Assembly: GCF_000802225.1 (NCBI RefSeq)
Contig: NZ_JTDI01000003.1
Coordinates: 62,001 to 126,000, forward strand
Reading direction: 5' to 3'
From: Novosphingobium malaysiense
GTDB lineage: Bacteria; Pseudomonadota; Alphaproteobacteria; Sphingomonadales; Sphingomonadaceae
DNA: 64,000 bases
The position numbers and the translations under genes were made by a program. This document shows positions 16,369 through 24,817 of this stretch, in pieces. Under the pieces are notes generated by a model. The model saw nothing but the letters and a program-made list of their open reading frames with translations, was not told where the DNA came from and did no database searches. Numbering within the stretch: the stretch's first letter is position 1; every line of letters starts with the position of its first letter.

Positions 16369-17493
16369 ATGCCGGATACAGATCGCGACCTTTTGCCCGA
16401 GGGGCTGTGTGACCGCCTGCCGCAGCAGGCCTGGGCTTCCCAGCAGGTGCGCCGTGTGGCGCACGATGTACTTGCCAGCCACGGCTACGAGCGTGTGGAA
16501 ACGCCGCTGCTCGAATTCGAGAAGTCGCTCGCGAGCCGCATGGCAGGCGTACAGGTGCGCCGCATGTTCCGCTTCGTCGATCCGGCTTCGCTGCGCCAGC
16601 TGGCGCTGCGTTCGGACATCACCGCGCAGGTGGCGCGCATCGCGGCGACCGGGTTGGCGCATGCGCCGCGCCCGTTGCGCCTTTCCTATTCGGGGCCGGT
16701 CGCGATCATCAAGGGCGACGGTCTTGATCCGGCCCGCGAGCGGTTGCAGATCGGGGCCGAACTGATCGGTACCGATTCCGTCGCTGCCGCTGCCGAGATC
16801 GTCGAAGTCGCCATCGAGGCCCTTCAGGCGGCGGGCGCGACCGGGGTTTCGGTCGACTTCACGCTGCCCGATCTCGTCGATACGCTCAGCGCGGAAGCAT
16901 TGCCTCTCGCGGGGAGCCAGATCGAGGCGGTGCGCAAGATGCTCGATGCCAAGGATGCAGGCGGTCTGGTCGATTCCGGCGGCGCTGCCTACCTGCCTTT
17001 GCTGTACGCGGTCGGCCCATTCGACAGCGCTATCCAGCGGCTGGCCGAATTCGATGTCGACGACGTACTGGCGAGCCGCATCGCCGGGCTTCGCGAGATT
17101 GCCGGCCGCGTGGGCGGCAAGGCGCGGCTGACGCTGGATCCGTCCGAACGCCATGGTTTCGAATACCAGTCGTGGTTCGGTTTCACGATCTATGCCGAGG
17201 GGCTTTCGGGCAGCCTTGGAAGAGGCGGGGCCTACCGCATTCTCGGCCGCGCCGGCGAGGAGCCCGAGCCGGCGACGGGCTTTTCGCTTTATCCCGATCC
17301 GCTGGTCGAGGCTCTGGCAGCAGAGGCGGAAGGACCGAAACGACTGTTCCTTCCGCTCGGCCACGATCCGCAGGTGGCCGCGCGGCAGCGTGCGATCGGC
17401 TGGGCCACGGTGGCTGCGCTAAGCGAAAGCGACGATCCGATCTCGCTAGGATGCTCGCACCGCCTCGAGAACGGGGAAGCTATCCCGCTCTAG
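16369..17493 (+). CDS. hisZ: ATP phosphoribosyltransferase regulatory subunit
   Basis: The 374-residue HisRS-like paralogue activates the short form of HisG in histidine synthesis. It has the class II aminoacyl-tRNA synthetase core: LLPEGLCDRLPQQAW at the start, YERVETPLLEFEKSL, MFRFVDPASLRQLALRSDITAQVARIA (motif 2 region) and the C-terminal FGFTIYAEGLSGSLGRGGAYR. It lacks the anticodon-binding domain of true HisRS. ATG 16369 best matches the family start; in-frame GTG 16315 and ATG 16354 are alternatives and no ribosome binding site decides. hisG is not in this window. In many relatives hisZ directly precedes purA, but here two accessory genes intervene. Confidence 0.9.
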   Translation: MPDTDRDLLPEGLCDRLPQQAWASQQVRRVAHDVLASHGYERVETPLLEFEKSLASRMAGVQVRRMFRFVDPASLRQLALRSDITAQVARIAATGLAHAPRPLRLSYSGPVAIIKGDGLDPARERLQIGAELIGTDSVAAAAEIVEVAIEALQAAGATGVSVDFTLPDLVDTLSAEALPLAGSQIEAVRKMLDAKDAGGLVDSGGAAYLPLLYAVGPFDSAIQRLAEFDVDDVLASRIAGLREIAGRVGGKARLTLDPSERHGFEYQSWFGFTIYAEGLSGSLGRGGAYRILGRAGEEPEPATGFSLYPDPLVEALAAEAEGPKRLFLPLGHDPQVAARQRAIGWATVAALSESDDPISLGCSHRLENGEAIPL

Positions 17494-17555
17494 ATGCGGG
17501 CTGTTCCTGACTGATTTTAGTTGGCACACTCCGCTCGGGAGAGAGGAGGACCATC

Positions 17556-18056
17556 ATGCCCCAGTTCGCCGCTGCCGAAGCCGGCATAAGGCAATTGCAT
17601 GCCCGCTATGCCGAGGCCGTGTGGCGCAAGGATCTCGATGCGTTCGGGGATTGCTTCGCCGATGAATGCGAGTGGCGCATCGCCGGCAACGTGTTGGAAG
17701 GCAGGGAAGGCATCGTCGCGGCATTCGCCGGCATCATCGACGATGCGCAACGCGTTTTCATGACCTTCCAGATCCCGATCATTTCGCTCGAAGGCACCAG
17801 CCGTGCCAGCGGGCGCACGATGGTAAGCGAGCAGTGCCGCTGGAAGAACGGACGCGCGAACCTCACGTTGGGCCGCTACTTCGAGGACTTCGTGCGCGAT
17901 GACGACCGCTGGCGTTTTACCTGGCGGCTCTACCAGGTGCTCTACGCCGGGCCTCCCGATCTTTCCGGCACCTACTACGACGAGCCCGATTTCGGTGCGC
18001 CGCCGGTGATGCCGCCGCGCGATGCCATGCCGGCACCGACGCGCCGGCCCGCCTGA
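17556..18056 (+). CDS. SnoaL/NTF2-like protein
   Basis: The 166-residue product begins EAGIRQLHARYAEAVWRKDLDAFGDCFADECEWRIAG, the typical first two helices and strand of the SnoaL-like fold. GREGIVAAFAGI follows, and later YFEDFVRDDDRWRFTWRLYQVLY. A proline-rich C-terminal tail of about 35 residues extends beyond the domain. GAGAGGAGGACC just before ATG 17556 is a very strong ribosome binding site. The gene lies between hisZ and purA on their strand and converges with the esterase at 18060. Function unknown; relatives in sphingomonads accompany aromatic or steroid catabolic genes. Confidence 0.85.
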   Translation: MPQFAAAEAGIRQLHARYAEAVWRKDLDAFGDCFADECEWRIAGNVLEGREGIVAAFAGIIDDAQRVFMTFQIPIISLEGTSRASGRTMVSEQCRWKNGRANLTLGRYFEDFVRDDDRWRFTWRLYQVLYAGPPDLSGTYYDEPDFGAPPVMPPRDAMPAPTRRPA

Positions 18057-18059
18057 CGT

Positions 18060-18923
18060 TCACTCGAGGATTTTCGCCAGCCAGCGGTCCACCACGGCCG
18101 TTGCCGGATAGTCGGGATTGCCCAGTTCCCGGTTGATCTTGGCATGACCGCGCAGCCCTTTGCCCGCAAACGTGTGGCGCTCCACCTGTGCACCCGCCTT
18201 GCGCAGTGCCGTTTCAAACTCGCGGGCTTGCGCGATCCCATCCTCGCGCTCCACGTGAAGCAGCAGAAACGCGGGCGCGTTGGGCTTGGCAGCCTGCATG
18301 CTGGGCGACAGGTCCCGCTGGCGCTGCGGTGCCTGCCCGAAGGCCTGCAGATACGTGGCGCGCATGAAGCGCCCGCTCTGGGCGATCTGGCGCGGTACGT
18401 CGTAGGCGGCGCCGTCGATCGGCACGATCCCGGCAATGTCGGCATAGGAGAGGCCTGCCTTGCGCAGATATTGCGGATCGGTGCCGACCAGCGCGGCAAG
18501 ATGGGCCCCGGCACTGTGCCCCATCAGCACGACTTTGCCGCGGGCGATGCCGAGTCGATGCGAAGGGGCGAGCAGGGCGGCCAGGGCGTCGGCCACGTCC
18601 TGCGCCTGCTGTTCCACCGTGAAGTCGGGGACGAGGCGATAGTTGATCGTGGCGAAGGCATAGCCCTCGCCGGTGAAGTGCGGGGCCTTCCAGCGTCCGG
18701 TTGCATTTCCCTTGTCGCCCCGCTTCCAGCCGCCGCCGTGAACGAAGACGATGAGCGGAGCAGGACCCGCCGTTCCGCGTGCACGGGTGAAGTCGAGCTG
18801 CTGAAGGGCATCGGTACCGTAGGCAATGGTTTCGGTCTGCGACTGCCCGGGCGCGGCAGCGACCTGCGGAACGCTCAGAGCGATGGAAGCGGCGACTGCC
18901 AGGGCTGTAGCGGGACGAGGCAT
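18060..18923 (-). CDS. Secreted alpha/beta hydrolase (BD-FAE/carboxylesterase-like)
   Basis: The 287-residue protein starts with a signal peptide (MPRPATALAVAASIALSVPQVAAA). The oxyanion loop is VFVHGGGWKRGDKG and the nucleophile elbow is GHSAGAHLAAL. The acid/base residues lie in the C-terminal third, where LLLHVEREDG and GKGLRGHAKIN give candidate Asp and His. The pattern is that of esterases related to feruloyl esterase or kynurenine formamidase. ATG 18923 follows GGAG with 7-base spacing; an in-frame ATG at 18953 would spoil the signal peptide. It is probably periplasmic or outer-membrane associated. It points away from purA. Confidence 0.85.
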   Translation of the reverse strand: MPRPATALAVAASIALSVPQVAAAPGQSQTETIAYGTDALQQLDFTRARGTAGPAPLIVFVHGGGWKRGDKGNATGRWKAPHFTGEGYAFATINYRLVPDFTVEQQAQDVADALAALLAPSHRLGIARGKVVLMGHSAGAHLAALVGTDPQYLRKAGLSYADIAGIVPIDGAAYDVPRQIAQSGRFMRATYLQAFGQAPQRQRDLSPSMQAAKPNAPAFLLLHVEREDGIAQAREFETALRKAGAQVERHTFAGKGLRGHAKINRELGNPDYPATAVVDRWLAKILE

Positions 18924-19113
18924 TAGGAGGCTCCGTGTCCTGATCGATCTCATCCGATATCGGCGACGTGGTGGCTCCGGGCAATGTTGAAGTTGTAGCG
19001 GCCCGATTCAGTGCAATGATATTGCCACAAATCGTCACCCGCGCCTTGCCCTTGCCGCCGTAGTCCCCTAGGGCGCGCGGCGGACTTCAAAACAGCAGTG
19101 AAAGCATCAAACG

Positions 19114-20403
19114 TTGGCCAACGTAACCGTTATCGGCGCCCAGTGGGGCGATGAGGGCAAGGGCAAGATCGTCGACTGGCTGGCAAGCCGCGCCGACGCC
19201 GTGGTGCGTTTCCAGGGCGGCCATAATGCCGGCCATACGCTCGTCGTCGGCGAGCAGGTCTACAAGCTCTCGCTGCTGCCTTCGGGCATCGTTACCGGCA
19301 CGCTTTCGATCATCGGCAACGGGGTCGTGCTCGATCCCTGGCATCTCAAGTCCGAGGTCGAAAAGCTGCGCGGGCAGGGCGTCGAAATCAATGCCGACAA
19401 CTTCGCGATTGCCGATAACTGCCCGTTGATCCTGCCCGTTCACCGCGAGCTGGACGGTCTGCGCGAGGCGGCTGCCGGCGCCGGCAAGATCGGCACGACC
19501 GGCCGCGGCATTGGTCCGGCCTACGAGGACAAGGTGGGGCGGCGCGCGATTCGCGTGTGCGATCTGGCGCACCTCGATGCGCTGGAACCGCAGCTTGATC
19601 GTCTTTGCGCCCATCACGATGCCCTGCGGGCGGGCTTCGGCCAGCCCAAGATCGACCGCGACTCGCTGCTCAAGGAGCTGGCCAAGATCGCGCCGTTCGT
19701 GCTGCAGTTCGCGCAGCCGACCTGGCGCCGTCTCAACAAGGTGAAGAAGGCGGGCGCGCGCATCCTTTTCGAAGGCGCGCAGGGCGTGCTGCTCGACGTC
19801 GATCACGGCACGTATCCCTTCGTGACCAGCTCGAACACCGTCTCAGGCACGGCTGCCAGTGGTTCGGGGCTCGGCCCTTCGGCCACCGGCTTCGTTCTGG
19901 GCATCGTCAAGGCCTATACCACCCGCGTCGGCTCGGGCCCGTTCCCGACGGAACTGGACGACGACACCGGGCAGCGGCTGGGTGAGCGCGGCCACGAATT
20001 CGGCACCGTGACCGGGCGCAAGCGCCGCTGTGGCTGGTTCGATGCGGTGCTGACGCGCCAGTCCTGCGCGATCTCGGGCGTGACCGGCATTGCGCTGACC
20101 AAGCTCGACGTGCTCGACGGATTCGAGAAAGTGAAGATCTGCACGGGCTACCGCCTCAACGGCAAGATCCTCGACTACTTCCCCAGCCACGCCGCCGATC
20201 AGGCCAATGTCGAGCCGATCTACGAGGAAATGGACGGCTGGAGCGGCACGACCGCCGGTGCCCGTTCATGGGCGGATCTTCCGGCACAGGCGATCAAGTA
20301 CATCCAGCGCGTGCAGGAACTGATCGAAACCCCGGTCGCGCTGGTTTCCACCAGCCCCGAGCGCGAGGACACCATCCTCGTGCGCGATCCTTTCGCGGAC
20401 TGA
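19114..20403 (+). CDS. purA: Adenylosuccinate synthetase
   Basis: The 429-residue GTP-dependent enzyme joins IMP and aspartate in AMP synthesis. It begins [17 protein letters not shown], the conserved P-loop and catalytic Asp, with [10 protein letters not shown] containing the catalytic His. Later it has [34 protein letters not shown] and the GTP-binding TLD-like TKLDVLDGF region. The start must be TTG 19114: an in-frame TGA lies at 19099-19101 and no ATG or GTG falls between. That rare start and a weak ribosome binding site suggest modest translation. L,D-transpeptidase follows 4 bases after the stop. Confidence 0.97.
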   Translation: MANVTVIGAQWGDEGKGKIVDWLASRADAVVRFQGGHNAGHTLVVGEQVYKLSLLPSGIVTGTLSIIGNGVVLDPWHLKSEVEKLRGQGVEINADNFAIADNCPLILPVHRELDGLREAAAGAGKIGTTGRGIGPAYEDKVGRRAIRVCDLAHLDALEPQLDRLCAHHDALRAGFGQPKIDRDSLLKELAKIAPFVLQFAQPTWRRLNKVKKAGARILFEGAQGVLLDVDHGTYPFVTSSNTVSGTAASGSGLGPSATGFVLGIVKAYTTRVGSGPFPTELDDDTGQRLGERGHEFGTVTGRKRRCGWFDAVLTRQSCAISGVTGIALTKLDVLDGFEKVKICTGYRLNGKILDYFPSHAADQANVEPIYEEMDGWSGTTAGARSWADLPAQAIKYIQRVQELIETPVALVSTSPEREDTILVRDPFAD

Positions 20404-20407
20404 TACG

Positions 20408-20908
20408 ATGCGGTGGGGCGCGAAACTGGTCCCGCTGCTCCTGCCGCTCATGCTCGGCGCGGCTCAACCGGCCGCGCGGCTGACGCTGCCGCTGATCGAC
20501 TTCGTGCGCATCGACAAGTCTGACAGGACGCTGGCCCTCTATGCCGAGGGGCAGTTGGTCCATGTCATCGATGGCATCCAACTGGGCGGGGCGCCCGTCG
20601 GCCCCAAGCGTTTCGAGGGCGACCAGCGGACTCCTGAAGGTCTCTACGAGATCGATTGGGCCAATCCGAACAGCAGCTACTACCTGTCGCTCCACATTTC
20701 CTACCCCAACGCCGCCGACGTGGCCTATGCCGAATCGTTCGGAAGATCTGCGGGCGGCATGATCATGATCCACGGCCAGCCCAACGCGCTGCCGGTCGGG
20801 CGCATACCCGGGGACTGGACCGACGGCTGCATCGCCGTGTCGAACGAGGAAATCGAAGCTCTGTGGGAAAGCGTTCCCGACGGAACGCCGATCGAGATCG
20901 TGGCCTAA
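20408..20908 (+). CDS. L,D-transpeptidase family protein (YkuD domain)
   Basis: The 166-residue product has a signal peptide (about residues 1-22) and a YkuD-type catalytic domain starting at DFVRIDKSDRTLALYAEGQ. Active-site residues are in MIMIHGQPN (His) and DWTDGCIAVSNEEI with nucleophile C141, matching the HG...S/D-x-GC-[IV]-A-[VL]-S-N pattern. Such enzymes make 3-3 peptidoglycan cross-links or attach lipoproteins in the periplasm, though the short members often have unproven function. Only 4 bases separate it from purA, so it probably shares that transcript. Confidence 0.9.
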   Translation: MRWGAKLVPLLLPLMLGAAQPAARLTLPLIDFVRIDKSDRTLALYAEGQLVHVIDGIQLGGAPVGPKRFEGDQRTPEGLYEIDWANPNSSYYLSLHISYPNAADVAYAESFGRSAGGMIMIHGQPNALPVGRIPGDWTDGCIAVSNEEIEALWESVPDGTPIEIVA

Positions 20909-21067
20909 CCGGCAAATCCGGTCGGAAAGGGCCGAGTTGCGGAGGCAGCAGGCAAGCCATCTCCATTCTCCCACGGCAGGATGTCGCGGAAGTTCAGGCA
21001 TGTCATCGATGGATGAGACAGGGTCATATCGAGTGCGGGGAGTGTCGGGGCGGCACCCGAAGCGTAT

Positions 21068-21268
21068 TTAACCGGCTACCTTCCAGACGCCGTCATCCTC
21101 GCGCTGCAGTGCGCCCAGACGCTTCTGGCCTTGCCACAGGATCGCCTTCCTCCCGGTCCTTTCATTTTCCAGGATATAGAATGCTTGGTGAGCATCATCG
21201 GCCGTGAATTCAATTCTTTTCGGTTCTCCGAAACCGTCCTCGTCGAGTGTGATCGTAAATAATGGCAT
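21068..21268 (-). CDS. Small conserved hypothetical protein
   Basis: This encodes 66 residues starting MPLFTITLDEDGFGEPKRIEFTADDAHQAFYILENE. It is compact and mixed alpha/beta, without signal peptide or membrane segment. AAAGG eight bases before ATG 21268 favours this start over an earlier one at 21313. I do not recognise the family. The regular alternation of charged and hydrophobic residues and normal codon use at GC-ending positions support real coding. It is divergent from the ribbon-helix-helix gene across an AT-rich stretch. Function unknown. Confidence 0.6.
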   Translation of the reverse strand: MPLFTITLDEDGFGEPKRIEFTADDAHQAFYILENERTGRKAILWQGQKRLGALQREDDGVWKVAG

Positions 21269-21300
21269 GTGGTCGCCTTTCATTTTTAGATTGCCGAAAA

Positions 21301-21420
21301 TTACATAACTCATTTCGATGCATCTATAAAGTTAATCTGAAAAACGGCGTTATTGTAGAACTATGTTCTGTGTTTAATTGTATTAATATTGAGGTATCGT
21401 CCAATCTTGACTAGAGCCCA
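21301..21420. other. AT-rich intergenic patch (about 33% GC)
   Basis: Counting by eye gives 39 G or C in these 120 bases, far below the flanking genes. The gene-free stretch 21269-21549 contains no recognisable gene; it holds TTGACT at 21407-21412, a possible -35 element for the rightward gene. It probably carries promoters of the two divergent small genes and could mark a past insertion. Confidence 0.5.
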
Positions 21421-21549
21421 TTCTTTCATGAAAATGAGTAGAATGAGTAAGGGATGCTGATTGAGGAGAAGGCCCTCTTTACGCCGGAGGAGCCAATACC
21501 TACATTCCCTCTGTCTGTTATCTTGAGTCCTGCCGAGGAGGTGCTTGAC

Positions 21550-21816
21550 GTGAATGGGCTGACTCGCGAGCAACGTTTGCAGATCATGGTGACCGCCGAG
21601 GAACTGCAAGTGATCGATGACTGGCGTTTTGCCCGGCGCATGCCGACACGCGCGGCAGCGGTACGCGAACTTCTGAAGCGCGGTCTCGCGGCCGAAGGCT
21701 TCATAGAAGCTCTGCCGGGTGAGAAGTCCGAGAGCTTCGGCGTTCTCAAAGGCAATGGTTCGGGCATCGCCGGCGGCGACAGCGGGGAAGATCGGCGCGA
21801 TCAGCCTGCGAGGTAA
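21550..21816 (+). CDS. Ribbon-helix-helix-like small protein
   Basis: The 88-residue product begins VNGLTREQRLQIMVTAEELQVIDDWRFARRMPTRAAAVRELLKRGL. The strand-helix-helix order with the RMPTRAAAVRELLKRG helix is that of ribbon-helix-helix DNA-binding proteins of the ParD/CopG type. GTG 21550 is chosen because GAGGAG lies 9 bases upstream and the domain starts immediately; ATG 21454 would add 32 residues with no clear ribosome binding site. The C-terminal 35 residues are Gly/Asp-rich and probably disordered. No toxin gene is adjacent, so an autorepressor or general regulator is more likely than an antitoxin. Confidence 0.65.
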   Translation: MNGLTREQRLQIMVTAEELQVIDDWRFARRMPTRAAAVRELLKRGLAAEGFIEALPGEKSESFGVLKGNGSGIAGGDSGEDRRDQPAR

Positions 21817-21849
21817 TTGATCGTCGCGCGCTGCTTGAGCGCCGCCCAA

Positions 21850-22017
21850 TCAAAAATCGATGGCAATGCCCTTTTTAACCCAGTCACCGTAGCGGGTAGG
21901 GGAGAGGCCGTCCGGATCCTGCTCGTCCTTCGCCGGCTGCGGCTCGGGCGCCGGGTCGTTGCTCCAGTGTGCAGGCTTCTTGAAGGTCTCGGGGCGTCTG
22001 GTGGCACGTTCGGTCAT
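21850..22017 (-). CDS. DUF1674 / SDHAF4-like succinate dehydrogenase assembly factor
   Basis: The 55-residue protein ends in PDGLSPTRYGDWVKKGIAIDF, the conserved C-terminal signature of DUF1674 (PxRYGDWexkGrxxDF). The mitochondrial relative SDHAF4/Sdh8 helps insert flavinylated SdhA into complex II, so a similar role is likely here. The first half is rich in Lys, Pro and Glu and probably unstructured. It is divergent from rsmB and shares a 54-base promoter region with it. The short length is normal for the family. Confidence 0.85.
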   Translation of the reverse strand: MTERATRRPETFKKPAHWSNDPAPEPQPAKDEQDPDGLSPTRYGDWVKKGIAIDF

Positions 22018-22071
22018 GTCCGCAATGTGGGGTGGGTGGCGGCAAATGGCAATGCGCTGTAGGGGGCGGCG

Positions 22072-23307
22072 ATGGATATTCCCGGTCTTCCCGCGCGCCG
22101 CGCCGCGCTCAACCTTATCGATGCGGTTTTGCGGCGTGGCGAGACGCTGGACCAGGCGGCAGGAGTTGCCCTGGCCCGCGTGCGCGGTGACGCCGACCGC
22201 GCCCTGACCCGCGCGATCGCCGGTGAGGTCCTGCGCTGGAAGGCCGACCTCGATGCCCTGATCGACAGCGCCACCCGTCAGCGCCTGCCAGACGATGCCA
22301 AGCCGCGCGCCGTGCTCGAACTGATGCTGGCGCAAGTGCTGCGGCTGGAAACGCCGGCCCATGCGGTGATCGCCACCGGCCTGCCGCTGCTCGCAGGCGG
22401 GCCGCGCCGTCTGGCGCACGGCGTCTTCTCTACCCTGATGAAGCGGCAGGTTTCGCTGCCGGAAGTCCCGACCCTGCCGGCGCCGGTCGCGGAGCGCTGG
22501 GGGGATCGGGCGGAGGCCATTGCCGCCGGACTGGCCGCGCCGCCGCCACTCGATCTGGCCTTGCGCGATGCGGCACAAACCGCGCAGTGGGCCGATGGGC
22601 TGGGCGGCGTCTCACTGATGCCCGGCCATGTGCGCCTGCCGCGCGGGACGGCCGTCGAGCAACTCGAAGGGTTTCGCGACGGCGCGTGGTGGGTTCAGGA
22701 TCTGGCGGCAAGCCTGCCGGCGCGGCTGCTCGGTAGCGGGAAGGGAAGGCGCGTCCTCGATCTCTGCGCCGCGCCCGGTGGCAAGACGTTGCAACTTGCA
22801 GCGGCGGGGTGGAATGTCACGTCGCTCGACATCAGCAAGCGCCGGCTGGAGCGGCTAAAGGAAAACCTCAAGCGGACCAGCCTTACCGCACACGTGGTAC
22901 AAGCCGATGCGCTCAAGTGGGAGCCGGAGGCGGCTTTCGATGCCATTCTGCTCGACGCCCCGTGCACGGCGACCGGCACCGCGCGCCGCCACCCGGATGT
23001 GCTCCACCGCATCGGACCGCGTCAGATCGCGGAAATGGCTGAACTGCAGGCGGCAATGATAGACCGCGCCGCCGGCTGGCTGAAGCCAGGCGGCACGCTG
23101 GTCTATGCCGTATGTTCGCTGGAGCCGGAGGAGGGCGAAGCCATGGCCCGCACCGTCGCGCTCGAGCCCGCACCGGTCGCGGCGGGGGAACTGCCCGAAG
23201 GCCTGTTCCCCACGCCCGAAGGCTGGCTGCGCACCGATCCCGGAATGCTGGCCGAAGCGGGCGGGCTGGACGGCTTCTTCATCGCCCGCTGGCGGAAAGC
23301 AGGCTAA
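22072..23307 (+). CDS. rsmB: 16S rRNA (cytosine-C5)-methyltransferase, RsmB type
   Basis: The 411-residue protein has an N-terminal NusB-like RNA-binding domain (residues 1-130, RRAALNLIDAVLRRG...RAIAGEVLRWKADLD) and a C-terminal Rossmann methyltransferase. SAM and catalytic motifs visible are VLDLCAAPGGKTLQLAAAGWNVTSLDIS, LLDAPCTATGTARRHPDV (first Cys) and LVYAVCSLEPEEGE (second Cys). RsmB methylates C967 of 16S rRNA. Its stop overlaps that of the convergent msrA gene by 3 bases within 23304-23307. Confidence 0.92.
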   Translation: MDIPGLPARRAALNLIDAVLRRGETLDQAAGVALARVRGDADRALTRAIAGEVLRWKADLDALIDSATRQRLPDDAKPRAVLELMLAQVLRLETPAHAVIATGLPLLAGGPRRLAHGVFSTLMKRQVSLPEVPTLPAPVAERWGDRAEAIAAGLAAPPPLDLALRDAAQTAQWADGLGGVSLMPGHVRLPRGTAVEQLEGFRDGAWWVQDLAASLPARLLGSGKGRRVLDLCAAPGGKTLQLAAAGWNVTSLDISKRRLERLKENLKRTSLTAHVVQADALKWEPEAAFDAILLDAPCTATGTARRHPDVLHRIGPRQIAEMAELQAAMIDRAAGWLKPGGTLVYAVCSLEPEEGEAMARTVALEPAPVAAGELPEGLFPTPEGWLRTDPGMLAEAGGLDGFFIARWRKAG

Positions 23308-23831
23308 CTTTTCACCTTGGCCTGAAAGCTCTTGCGCAGCTTCATCAGCTTGGGCGGGATCACGGCCAGGCAGTACGGATTGCGCTGGCCTTCGCCTTCC
23401 CAGTATTCCTGGTGATAGCCCTCGGCCGGGTACCATGTGGCCGGGCCCTCGATGGTGGTGACGGCCATCGCGCCGTTCTCGGCGTTCCAACGGCCGATCG
23501 CGGCTTCCGCCTCTGCATGCTGGGCATCGTCGAGCGGGAAGATGGCCGAGCGGTACTGCGTGCCCACGTCATTGCCCTGCCGGTTGAGCTGCGTCGGATC
23601 GTGCGTGCCCATGAACACATCGAGAACTTCGCCATAGCTGATCGTCTGCGGATCGTAGGTGAGCTTCACGGCTTCGGCATGCCCGGTCTGACCGGAGCAT
23701 ACCTGCTTGTATGTGGGATTCTCCACGCTGCCACCGATATAGCCGCTTTCCACGGTCTGCACGCCGATCACGTCGCGAAAAACCGCTTCGGTGCACCAGA
23801 AGCATCCGCCTGCCACAATTGCTGTTTCCAT
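23304..23831 (-). CDS. msrA: Peptide methionine sulfoxide reductase A
   Basis: The 175-residue enzyme reduces methionine-S-sulfoxide in proteins. It begins METAIVAGGCFWCTEAVF, the invariant GCFWC motif with C10 as nucleophile. It continues with SGYIGGSVENPTYKQVCSGQTGHAEAVKLTYDP, then DPTQLNRQGNDVGTQYRSAIF and the C-terminal ATWYPAEGYHQEYW. A further Cys at YCLAVIPP may be the resolving residue. It is a stand-alone MsrA with no MsrB fusion and no signal peptide, so cytoplasmic. The gene converges with rsmB. Confidence 0.96.
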   Translation of the reverse strand: METAIVAGGCFWCTEAVFRDVIGVQTVESGYIGGSVENPTYKQVCSGQTGHAEAVKLTYDPQTISYGEVLDVFMGTHDPTQLNRQGNDVGTQYRSAIFPLDDAQHAEAEAAIGRWNAENGAMAVTTIEGPATWYPAEGYHQEYWEGEGQRNPYCLAVIPPKLMKLRKSFQAKVKS

Positions 23832-23951
23832 TATCTCTCATATCCTTGAGCCGGGGGATTTTGTCGCAAGATAGGTACAACTGTCCGGCTTGTCATTGGG
23901 TGCAGGGCGTCTAGTTTCCCATTCAGCCCCCATCTCCGTGGAGACTCGCAC

Positions 23952-24803
23952 ATGCGTCGTTTGCTTCTTGCCGTTTCATCCCTGCTTGGCTTGATTGCCG
24001 CCCCGATAGCGGCAGCCACGGGAGATTCAGCCCCCGATACCGAAGTGTGCGAGGGCTGCGAGGCCCTGCTGGAACTGGCTGCCGCCAACGACCTGCGCAA
24101 GGACGACCGCGCCCGCGACAAATACCGCAATCCCGTGGAAACGCTCTCGTTCATGCGCGTGACCCCGAGCATGAAGGTGGGTGAATACGCCCCCGGTGGC
24201 GGCTGGTATTCGCGCATGCTGGCGCTCTACCTGGGGCAGCAGGGGCACCTGACGGGCCTGTATTTCAATCCGGAGGTCGTGCCTTTCGACGGCAGCACGC
24301 TGGCGGATCAGGCAGCCGCCTTCCCCAAGAAGGTGACGGAATGGACGGGCATTCCGGAAAGCAGCGTTTCGGGCATGACGCTGGGGGCGATTCCCGACGA
24401 GGAAAAGGGCACTTACGACCGGGTGCTCGTCATGCGGATGATGCATAACGTCATGCGCTGGAACATCGCCGACAGCGAGATCAAGGCAATGCGCGACCTG
24501 CTCAAGCCCGGCGGCATGCTGGGCATCGTCCAGCACCGCGCCAAGCCGGATGCTCCCTATTCCTATGCCGATGGCGGCCACGGCTACCTGCGTGAAGCCG
24601 ACATCATCAAGTTCATGGAAGTGAACGGCTTCGAACTGGTCGCGAAATCCGAGATCAATGCCAATCCCAAGGATAGCGCGAACTGGGACGAGGGCGTGTG
24701 GACCCTCCCGCCGACTTATGCCCTCAAGGAGCAGGACAAGGCCCAATACGCGGCCATCGGCGAGAGTGACCGGATGACTCTTCTGTTCCGCAAGCGGGAC
24801 TGA
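23952..24803 (+). CDS. Exported methyltransferase-like protein (COG4798 type)
   Basis: The 283-residue product has a clear signal peptide (MRRLLLAVSSLLGLIAAPIAAA). A class I methyltransferase-like domain follows, with VGEYAPGGGWYSRMLALYLGQQGHLTGLYF (motif I region), YDRVLVMRMMHNVMRW and LLKPGGMLGIVQHR. A CEGC pair sits just after the signal peptide. Periplasmic location is odd for a SAM-dependent enzyme, because SAM is cytoplasmic. The family may have lost or changed its activity. The aguB-like gene starts 14 bases after the stop. Confidence 0.85.
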   Translation: MRRLLLAVSSLLGLIAAPIAAATGDSAPDTEVCEGCEALLELAAANDLRKDDRARDKYRNPVETLSFMRVTPSMKVGEYAPGGGWYSRMLALYLGQQGHLTGLYFNPEVVPFDGSTLADQAAAFPKKVTEWTGIPESSVSGMTLGAIPDEEKGTYDRVLVMRMMHNVMRWNIADSEIKAMRDLLKPGGMLGIVQHRAKPDAPYSYADGGHGYLREADIIKFMEVNGFELVAKSEINANPKDSANWDEGVWTLPPTYALKEQDKAQYAAIGESDRMTLLFRKRD

Positions 24804-24817
24804 TAAGGGCGCGGCCC

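Noticed and set aside
14674-17364. 896-codon minus-strand frame across serA and hisZ
   Set aside because: Antisense shadow of two well recognised genes; no motif visible.
21550-21816. Toxin-antitoxin pair with the ribbon-helix-helix protein as antitoxin
   Set aside because: No adjacent same-strand toxin gene of ParE or RelE type; the neighbour downstream is an SDHAF4-type factor on the other strand.
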